Shown piece by piece: positions 57,873-64,000 of a stretch of DNA of 64,000 nt. The stretch's first letter is position 1; each line of letters starts with the position of its first letter. The translations under genes and the position numbers were made by a program. The stretch covers positions 3,100,001 through 3,164,000 of the forward strand of contig NZ_BSNG01000001.1 of the NCBI RefSeq assembly GCF_030159855.1, written 5' to 3'. Source of the DNA: Devosia yakushimensis. GTDB lineage: Bacteria > Pseudomonadota > Alphaproteobacteria > Rhizobiales > Devosiaceae. Below the pieces are notes generated by a model that did not search any database, had not been told where the DNA came from, and saw only the letters and a program-made list of their open reading frames with translations.

Positions 57873-58004
57873 TTCCGCCTCCAGAAATTATGTGTTGAGC
57901 AAGATTTGTATTGTTGAAATCTATATTGTCATCACTATGCCGGTTAATGGGTTAAGGCCGATGGATTTCCCTTACGTATTTATATTTATTCTTGAGCTAT
58001 ACTG
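57873..58004. promoter_or_regulatory. Divergent AT-rich promoter region of the polysaccharide cluster
   Basis: 132 bp between the GT4 gene (minus) and the flippase gene (plus), far richer in A/T than its surroundings (for example TGTATTGTTGAAATCTATAT and TACGTATTTATATTTATTC). Both promoters should lie here. The composition is reminiscent of acquired surface-polysaccharide loci. Confidence 0.5.
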
Positions 58005-59441
58005 TTGAGCGAAAGACACGCTTCGCTATATCTGGCTTCGCGACTGGCGGCTGCGGTGCTCAATCTGGTATCGGTGGCGGTGTTCACGCGGCTGGCGGAG
58101 CCGGCGGTGTTCGGGGACTATCTGATCGGGTTCGCTGCCGCCTTCATCGTTTTCGGCGGATTGTTCCAATGGCTGATGCATGCCCATTTCGGAGTGTTCG
58201 AGGCAGGGCGGGCCGCGCGTCTGGCGGGGGCGCTGCTGGTGGCGCTCGGCGCGGCAGGGCTGATAGGTCTACTCGGCCTGGTCATTACGGTGGCTGCTGG
58301 TCGGGTGGCGCTGCCTGAGGCATTGGGACTGGCGCTGCTGGTTTCGGGCTTTGTCATCCATATCGGCGCCGTCGAAGTGGGGCGGGCACAATTGCTGGTG
58401 CGAGAGGTGACCGCAGCGGGCCTATTGCGCGGTATCTTGATGCTGGCCATGGGCACGGGCGCATTGCTGGCGGCGCAATCGGCGCCGCTTTTGCTGGCGG
58501 CGGTGGGCGTGGCGCAGGCCCTGGCAGCCTGGCCGGTGCTGGCGGGATTGCGGCGCTCAATCTGGCGGAATGGCGTGGTCTGGCCGGAACGAGCCGATCT
58601 ACTGGCGCTGGCACATTATGGCTGGCCGCTGATCGGTGCGCTGGCGGCGGGGGCCATTGCCATCAATCTTGACCGGATCGTGCTGGGGCGGCTGGGAGGC
58701 GCTGCCAGCGTGGCCGCTTATGGCGCGAGCGTGGACGTGGTGCGGCAAGGCTTTGTCGTGTTGGGCGAAGCGATTGCCGCGGCCTATATGTCGGTGGCCA
58801 AGGCGCAGGCCGGTCACGCAGAAACCCGGCGGGAAGCACTGCAGCGGGCCTTTGTCACGCTCTGGGCCGTGGTGGGGTTTGGCGCGCTGGGCTGGCTGCT
58901 GTTCGGGCCGGCGCTGCTGAATGTGCTGCTGGCGCCCAGCTACGCCGAGGCGAGCGCAGGCATATTGCCCCTGCTGGTGGCGGGGACGGCCCTGCTGGCG
59001 CTGCGCGCCTATTATTTCGGACAGGTCATCTATTTTGCCGGATCGCCGCGGCGGGAAGTGGTGGCCAGCGCGATCATGGTGGCGGTGGCGGCGGTGAGCG
59101 CAATGGTGCTGATGCCGCGATTTGGCATGGTCGGGGCGGGCTGGACATTGCTGCTCACCCAGGGGGCGGGATTGGCGAGCTTTATCCTCGCCGACCGTCA
59201 CAGCCGGATCATGCCGGTGGAGTGGCGGGCCATGGGGCTGGCAACGGGCTGGATCGTCGCTACGGGGCTGAGCGCGCTGATATTGCAGGTGGCGGCAGGC
59301 TGGGCCGGATGGTGGACGGGGCTCTGCCTGACGCTGGCTTCGGCGGCGGCGCTCGCCGTCAAATGGAACCTGTTCGGGGCGAGGCAGATGTTGAGCTATC
59401 TCTCGACGCGGCGCGGCAGGGTATCAAGCAGACGGCAATAG
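58005..59441 (+). CDS. Polysaccharide flippase (Wzx/MOP family)
   Basis: A 478-residue membrane protein with 12 to 14 helices of the oligosaccharide flippase (MOP) superfamily. It opens with LASRLAAAVLNLVSVAVFTRLAEPAVFGDYL, in parts, the normal Wzx N-terminus. It flips lipid-linked repeat units across the inner membrane. The TTG at 58005 is the only usable start after an in-frame stop, apart from a CTG one codon upstream; no strong ribosome site is seen. The gene runs opposite to its neighbours and its last 46 bp overlap the convergent glycosyltransferase gene. Confidence 0.86.
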   Translation: MSERHASLYLASRLAAAVLNLVSVAVFTRLAEPAVFGDYLIGFAAAFIVFGGLFQWLMHAHFGVFEAGRAARLAGALLVALGAAGLIGLLGLVITVAAGRVALPEALGLALLVSGFVIHIGAVEVGRAQLLVREVTAAGLLRGILMLAMGTGALLAAQSAPLLLAAVGVAQALAAWPVLAGLRRSIWRNGVVWPERADLLALAHYGWPLIGALAAGAIAINLDRIVLGRLGGAASVAAYGASVDVVRQGFVVLGEAIAAAYMSVAKAQAGHAETRREALQRAFVTLWAVVGFGALGWLLFGPALLNVLLAPSYAEASAGILPLLVAGTALLALRAYYFGQVIYFAGSPRREVVASAIMVAVAAVSAMVLMPRFGMVGAGWTLLLTQGAGLASFILADRHSRIMPVEWRAMGLATGWIVATGLSALILQVAAGWAGWWTGLCLTLASAAALAVKWNLFGARQMLSYLSTRRGRVSSRRQ

Positions 59442-60424
59442 GCCTCGATCATGGGCTCGATGCCGTGGCGGGCGCGCATGGCCTCGATGGAAGCGGCTCG
59501 CCGCTGGGCGTTCGGCGGCGTGGCCAGCATGGTTTGCGCCGTGCCGGCAAGCTGGGCGGCATCGAGGGGGTTGTGAAAGGCGGCCATGCCCATTGCCGCG
59601 GCGGGCGCCAGCACGTCACGCAAGACCGGCAGGCCGGCAGCCAGGACGGGCAGGCCGAGCAGGCCCGCCTCGACCCCGGCGAGACCAAAACTCTCCCAGA
59701 TCGAGGGGAAGAGATAGAGATCGGTCTGGGCCAGCAAGGCGGCCAGCGCTATGCGGTCGAGATTGCCCAATAGATGCAGGCGATTGCCGACGCCAAGCTG
59801 GGCGGCCTGGGCCAGCAGGGATTGGCGCAATTCGCCATCGCCGGCAATTGCCAGATGGGCGCGGGGCAGCAGGGGCAGCGCAGAAATGGCGGTGGCGTGG
59901 TTTTTCTGGGCGGCCAGCCGGCCACTGGCCACCAGCAATGGGGCAGTTGCGGCAATGCCGAGACGCGTACGCCAGGCGATGTCCGCCGGCGCGGGCAGTG
60001 GCATGACGCCGTGGGGGATCAGCAGGGTGCGCTGTCGATAGGGTTCGGGATAGCCGGCGACGCTCGCCAAGGTCGCAGCGGAATTGGCAATGATGGCGCT
60101 GTGAATGCCGAACCGGCCCCAGAGCCGGTCCAGCAGGCGCCAATGGGGCCGCATGGCCGAGGGAATGGCGGTGAGGTGGCTTGCGCGCAGCTTGATGCGC
60201 GTCAATGCCGCCAGGGCGCTACCGCACAGTCCGGCGGCGACCTGATAGGACAGAACCGCATCGTAATGCCGGGACAGAATGGCGGTGGAAACGGCCGGGA
60301 TATTGCCCGCCAGCGCCATGGTTTCGACCTGGTGGCCGCGCTGTTGCAGGCCTTGGGCGACCATGGCGGTCAGGACCTGCACGCCGCCCGGCTCATCGCG
60401 GATAACGAGCTGCAGCACATTCAT
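59396..60424 (-). CDS. GT4 family glycosyltransferase
   Basis: A 342-residue GT-B glycosyltransferase. The N-lobe has VIRDEPGGVQVLTAMVAQGL. The C-lobe has LVASGRLAAQKNHATAISAL and the donor motif FPSIWESFGLAGVEAGLLG with paired Glu. It probably adds a further sugar to the surface-glycan repeat. It overlaps the Wzy-like gene by 4 bp and the 3' end of the flippase gene on the other strand by 46 bp. Confidence 0.9.
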   Translation of the reverse strand: MNVLQLVIRDEPGGVQVLTAMVAQGLQQRGHQVETMALAGNIPAVSTAILSRHYDAVLSYQVAAGLCGSALAALTRIKLRASHLTAIPSAMRPHWRLLDRLWGRFGIHSAIIANSAATLASVAGYPEPYRQRTLLIPHGVMPLPAPADIAWRTRLGIAATAPLLVASGRLAAQKNHATAISALPLLPRAHLAIAGDGELRQSLLAQAAQLGVGNRLHLLGNLDRIALAALLAQTDLYLFPSIWESFGLAGVEAGLLGLPVLAAGLPVLRDVLAPAAAMGMAAFHNPLDAAQLAGTAQTMLATPPNAQRRAASIEAMRARHGIEPMIEAYCRLLDTLPRRVER

Positions 60425-61707
60425 CGGGCAAGTCCGGAGCGGGACCAGAAACGCAGGCAGACAATGGACAAAAGGCCCGTGAACCAGATGGAATCGCCGC
60501 GATTGAACAGCACGGCCTCCAGACTCGAAATCAGCAGGGTGAAGAGCCAGCCCTGGATGAAGAATTCGAGCAAGGCGCGTTCGGCACGGTCGAGCGGGCG
60601 GCGCCGGATGGCGGCGATGTGGCGCAGCGGCGCTATGCCGGCCCAGCCCAGCACCAGGAGCAGGCCGGGAAGGCCGGCGGAAATGGCGATATCGAGAAAA
60701 CCATTATGGGCGTGCGAAACCTGCGCGGCGGTGTCGCTGGACCCGGCGACGGCATAGATGACGCCGGTATCCCAGAAGACATTGTAGCCATAGCCGGTCA
60801 GTGGGCGGCGGGAAGCGGCCTCAAGCGCCAGCTGCCAGATATCGGCTCGGCCGGTGAAGGTGGGATCGGGCAAGTGACTGGTCATGACTGCGAGAGCCGG
60901 GAAAGCAACCGAACCAAGGGTAATCAGCGCCAGGCCGCCAACAGCCAGAAGAGCGAGAAGAGCGGAATGACGGCTGCGCGCGATCAGCGCCGCTCCTGCC
61001 AAAGCGGGGACCAGCAATAGCGCAGCGGATTTTCCGCCCGACATGGCTAGCAGGACGAGGGCCCCGGCAATGATGGCGCTGCCCCAAAACGGGCGGCCGA
61101 GGCGCCACAGCAGCAGGCCGACAAAACTGAAATGGATCGCCATGGGGGCGAGGTCATTCTTGTGGCGAAAGATACCGCGCCAGTCGCCGGCCAGGCCCTG
61201 TTCCACCGTATCGCGCAGGCTATGGATGGCGAGATCGGGAATGAAAAGCACGCCCAGAAAGCAAAGCAGCATGGCGATGGTCGTGGCCGAAGCCAGGGTT
61301 GCCACGAAAGCTTCCATGCGAGTGAAGAGCAATGGCAGGCACAGGGCAATGCCGATGACCACGCCTGCCAGAGCCAGCCGGTTGAGCGCGAGGCCCGGGC
61401 TGGCGGAGAGAAACGCGGTGAACGCAAACCAGCCGAAAATGGCGACAAGGCCGGGGCTGACGGCGCCCCAGAGCTGACCGATAGTGCCTGCGCGCCAGAC
61501 CAGCAGCAGAGCCACGAAGAGGATCAGCAGGGTCAGATTGCGGCGCAGGCTATTGGACTGGGTGGGGTCGTCGATGACGCCATAGTCGGAGAGGCTGGCG
61601 AAAGGCTGCGCCTGGGTCCAGAGCACGAGGATGGCAAAGCCCGCGAAAAGGGCGACGAGGACCTGACCGATATCGGCCATGGCCGGGCGGGCGGCGGCAT
61701 CACGCAT
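60421..61707 (-). CDS. O-antigen ligase/polymerase (Wzy/WaaL) family protein
   Basis: A 428-residue polytopic membrane protein with about 11 or 12 helices. The long periplasmic loop holds FTGRADIWQLALEAASRRPLTGYGYNVFW and VSHAHNGFLDIAISAG, in parts, as in O-antigen ligase domains (the R-x-x-x-W and HNGFL features). It likely polymerises repeat units or joins the glycan to its acceptor. The ATG at 61707 overlaps the GH5 stop (ATGCGTGA), suggesting coupling; an ATG at 61680 is also possible. Neither has a clear Shine-Dalgarno site. Confidence 0.86.
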   Translation of the reverse strand: MRDAAARPAMADIGQVLVALFAGFAILVLWTQAQPFASLSDYGVIDDPTQSNSLRRNLTLLILFVALLLVWRAGTIGQLWGAVSPGLVAIFGWFAFTAFLSASPGLALNRLALAGVVIGIALCLPLLFTRMEAFVATLASATTIAMLLCFLGVLFIPDLAIHSLRDTVEQGLAGDWRGIFRHKNDLAPMAIHFSFVGLLLWRLGRPFWGSAIIAGALVLLAMSGGKSAALLLVPALAGAALIARSRHSALLALLAVGGLALITLGSVAFPALAVMTSHLPDPTFTGRADIWQLALEAASRRPLTGYGYNVFWDTGVIYAVAGSSDTAAQVSHAHNGFLDIAISAGLPGLLLVLGWAGIAPLRHIAAIRRRPLDRAERALLEFFIQGWLFTLLISSLEAVLFNRGDSIWFTGLLSIVCLRFWSRSGLAR

Positions 61708-62716
61708 CGCGCAGGCCGGTGAGATAGGCTTTGACGAAAGCACCGTAATCGGATGGCGTCTGGCCATCGGCAGCCAGCAGGGCCGGCGCGGCGCCGGCGC
61801 TGTAGCACCAGGCGGTGTGGCTGAGGCCGAGGGCATCGAGCACATTCTGGGTGAAGGGCTCGGCAAAATCGGCGAGACCGCCCGCCAAGCCATCGGTGCA
61901 ACCGGGACAAAAGCCCCATTCGGTGACGATTATGGGCTTGTGCACGGCCAATGTGCCCAGGCTTTTGAACCAGCGGTCCGCGTCATTGCGGTCCTCATTG
62001 GGATAGACATGCCAGGCATAGGCGGTGCGCGGATCGGGCAGTGGGTCGGCGGCGGCGCCGGTCAGGTCATGTGCCCAGCGGCCGCCCGAGCAGAGCACGA
62101 TATTGTCGCTGTAACTCCGGATCGCGGCCGTGATCTGCATCCAGGCCTGTTTGAAATCGGGCCACCAGGCGCCATCGGACAGCCAGTGGCTTTCGTGGCC
62201 AACTGGCTCGTTCCAGAGTTCGAACAGAACTGCCGGATCGTCACCATGGCGCTGGGCCATGGATGTCCAGAAGGCGATGGCATCGGCAATAGTGGAAAGA
62301 TAGGCATCGGGTGGCAGGCCCCATTCGGGCGGGGGGATGGGCTCATAGTGATCGGGAAAGCCGATGACGTGCCAATCGAGGATGACGAATAGCCCTTGTG
62401 CCCGGGCAGCGGCGATATCGGCATCGAGATATTGGCCCATTAGCGTGCTGTCATAACGCCAATGGCCGGGATGGACGCTGATGCGGACGCAATTGGCGGC
62501 CCAATCCTGGGCGATGACGCGGTAATCATCGAGCGAGCGGCCGGCGCGGATATAGACCGGGTCACCCATGGCAATGCCGCAGAGACGGAGCGGCGCATCG
62601 TTCCAGAGCAGGCGATTGCCCGATATTTCGATGCGGGCGGGTTGCTGGGCGCGGCTGGCGGGCGCCGCCGCCAACCCGGCAAGACCGGCAAGGACGGTGC
62701 GGCGCTGCACGATCAA
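61700..62716 (-). CDS. Glycoside hydrolase family 5 (cellulase-like)
   Basis: A 338-residue exported glycosidase. The signal MIVQRRTVLAGLAGLAAAP has a twin Arg, so Tat export is possible. The GH5 acid/base Glu is in LFELWNEPVG and the nucleophile Glu in IIVTEWGFC; the conserved Arg/His residues occur in CVRISVHPGHW and WHVYPNED. It probably trims or releases the polysaccharide made by this cluster, as GH5 enzymes do in cellulose-type loci. It overlaps both neighbours by a few bases, so it is part of the operon. Confidence 0.9.
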   Translation of the reverse strand: MIVQRRTVLAGLAGLAAAPASRAQQPARIEISGNRLLWNDAPLRLCGIAMGDPVYIRAGRSLDDYRVIAQDWAANCVRISVHPGHWRYDSTLMGQYLDADIAAARAQGLFVILDWHVIGFPDHYEPIPPPEWGLPPDAYLSTIADAIAFWTSMAQRHGDDPAVLFELWNEPVGHESHWLSDGAWWPDFKQAWMQITAAIRSYSDNIVLCSGGRWAHDLTGAAADPLPDPRTAYAWHVYPNEDRNDADRWFKSLGTLAVHKPIIVTEWGFCPGCTDGLAGGLADFAEPFTQNVLDALGLSHTAWCYSAGAAPALLAADGQTPSDYGAFVKAYLTGLRDA

Positions 62717-64000
62717 CCTCCCCGGCGGCGGTTGAACAATATGCCCAGCGCGCCGCCGAGCAGCAGGCCCGCGATCAGGCCCAGCGGCAGCAGCACACTG
62801 GCTTTGGGCGGAAAGCTGCGCTCGGATGGTGCGACGGCTTGCGAAACGACCTGGGCGTTGAGCGTATCGAGGCGCGCTTGTTCGGCTGTTTCACGGGAAC
62901 GCAACAGAGCGTCCTGGTAGACGGCGCGGCCGGCCTCGGCTTCGCGCTCGAGCTGACGCAGGCGAATGCGCTTGGCATCGGTCGCCTGCAGATTTGCGGT
63001 GGCGTCATAGAGCCTGGTGCGCAGGTCGGCAGCATTGTCTTCGGCCCGCTGCAGGGTCAGGTCGGCAGCGGTCAGCAGGCGCTGTACCTCGGCATCGATG
63101 GCGGCACGGGCGCCGGCAATGCGCTCTTCGGCCACGAGGAGCCGGGGATGTTGAGCGCCAAGCGTGGCGCGGAGTATTGCGGCATCGGCAAGCGCGGTTT
63201 GCAGCTGATCGCGCAACCTTGCGATATCGACCGAGCCCATGGCCTCGGGCGCGGCGGCGATGCGGTCGGGGTCTGCCATCAGGGCCCGCAACTGATCGCG
63301 CTCGACGCGGGCGGCGGCGGCGGCATTGTCGGCGGCCAGCAGCGCCTGGTTGGTTTGCCCGACCTCGCCTTCGAGCAAAAGCTGGCCGCCGGTTTCGACA
63401 ATGCCATTGGCGGTCTTGAAGCGCTCGACGGCGTTTTCGGCGGCTTCCAGCTCGCCGAGCAATTGGGCCAGACGCCCCTCAAGGGCGCCGGAAGCGCGTT
63501 CGGCCTGGGCGGCGCGCTGCGTTTCGCGCAGGCCCAGGTAATTGCCGACAACGGCATTGGCGATGGCGGCCGCCTTGGTGGCGCTCTCGGATTCGGCGTG
63601 GATATCGACGACATAGGTCCGGTCGAGCCGCACGATATGGACGGCTTTGCTCAGCGCCAGCACGGCCTTGCTGAGATCATCGCGCGGGGCATCGGAAATG
63701 CCGCCGGCAAGACCATCGAGCAGGACACGGAGCGGGTTGGGCTTGCCGGCAAATTCGGGGTCGCGATCGAGGCCGAGCTGGGTGGCGGTGGCGCGCAGCA
63801 CGGAATCGGACGCCATGACACGCGCCTGACTTTCGATCAGCACAACGCCAGCATCGCCGGAGGCGGTGGATGGCGTCAGGTCGCGCTCGAGCAGCTGAAG
63901 ATTTTGCGGATCGATGAAAATCTGCGCACTGGCGCGATAGCTGGGAGTCAGCACCAGAAGCGCGGCGAGAGCCAGGGCAGCGCAGCACAGGGCCCCTGCC
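62713..64000 (-). CDS. Wzz/GumC-type polysaccharide chain-length protein, N-terminus beyond window
   Basis: At least 428 residues on the minus strand; the start lies beyond the right edge. The open frame continues past the GTG at 63954 into a hydrophobic stretch (ALCCAALALAALLVLTPSY), the first membrane helix, so that GTG is not the start. The periplasmic part has a Wzz-like core and long coiled coils (about 150-350), and the C-terminal membrane helix reads ASVLLPLGLIAGLLLGGALG. It ends in NRRRGG without a tyrosine-kinase domain, like GumC. It controls glycan chain length or export. Confidence 0.88.
   Translation of the reverse strand, partial: AGALCCAALALAALLVLTPSYRASAQIFIDPQNLQLLERDLTPSTASGDAGVVLIESQARVMASDSVLRATATQLGLDRDPEFAGKPNPLRVLLDGLAGGISDAPRDDLSKAVLALSKAVHIVRLDRTYVVDIHAESESATKAAAIANAVVGNYLGLRETQRAAQAERASGALEGRLAQLLGELEAAENAVERFKTANGIVETGGQLLLEGEVGQTNQALLAADNAAAAARVERDQLRALMADPDRIAAAPEAMGSVDIARLRDQLQTALADAAILRATLGAQHPRLLVAEERIAGARAAIDAEVQRLLTAADLTLQRAEDNAADLRTRLYDATANLQATDAKRIRLRQLEREAEAGRAVYQDALLRSRETAEQARLDTLNAQVVSQAVAPSERSFPPKASVLLPLGLIAGLLLGGALGILFNRRRGG

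Noticed and set aside
63954..64000. GTG at 63954 as the start of the Wzz-like gene
   Set aside because: The open frame continues to the window edge and encodes the expected first membrane helix, so the true start lies outside.

Overview
The window is high-GC, densely packed alphaproteobacterial DNA, most like Hyphomicrobiales and probably close to Devosia. That placement is inferred from gene content, from a RirA-type iron box and from short GC-rich intergenic palindromes of the kind common in Rhizobiales; no ribosomal RNA is present to confirm it. No tRNA, rRNA, CRISPR array, phage or transposase gene was seen. Almost all of the window is coding. Long ORFs lie antisense to most genes, as expected from strong GC3 bias, and were ignored.

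Region by region. 1-8371: core metabolism, with lysine biosynthesis (dapE start, DUF805, dapD), prephenate dehydratase, a membrane cytochrome c with an Ala/Pro/Glu tail, a GhrA-type reductase, a YqaA/DedA membrane protein, a MarR-GNAT fusion with its likely operators, and an M17 aminopeptidase. 8510-19721: a Tad (Flp) pilus locus in two divergent arms. The minus arm has flp pilin, cpaA, cpaB, cpaC, cpaE, cpaF, tadB and tadC; the plus arms have tadD and, separately, a CpaC-N-domain protein plus two TadE/TadG pseudopilins. cpaD is missing from its usual place. 20471-33312: a minus-strand nucleoside-use island of BMP-type ABC importer, cytidine deaminase, purine nucleoside phosphorylase, deoC, an ALDH16-type two-domain aldehyde dehydrogenase, deoA, deoB and upp. 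Read together it takes up nucleosides, releases bases, converts the sugar to glyceraldehyde-3-phosphate and acetaldehyde, and probably oxidises the acetaldehyde.

34448-38192: a tight three-gene plus-strand unit (TelA-like helical protein, DUF6384 membrane protein, coiled-coil protein with a Gly/Ser tail) without a known function; it is the best candidate here for an undescribed system. 38214-39874: SDR oxidoreductase divergent from an HxlR regulator, plus a VOC protein. 39954-43731: a siderophore ABC importer with an upstream TGA-N9-TCA iron box. 44031-45559: copper delivery to cytochrome oxidase (SCO1, PCuAC, a small membrane protein). 45618-49591: LysR regulator, TSUP permease, a repeat-filled gene-free stretch, and a secreted protein of unknown function. 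49898-53646: a heterodimeric ABC exporter with one degenerate ATP site. 53826-64000: a surface-polysaccharide cluster (DUF1624 acyltransferase, GNAT-like protein, deacetylase, two GT4 transferases, Wzx flippase, Wzy/ligase, GH5 glycosidase, and a Wzz/GumC protein cut by the window end).

Intergenic spaces carry several families of GC-rich palindromic repeats, including two inverted copies of a roughly 116 bp element and a 141 bp imperfect palindrome directly after a stop codon.
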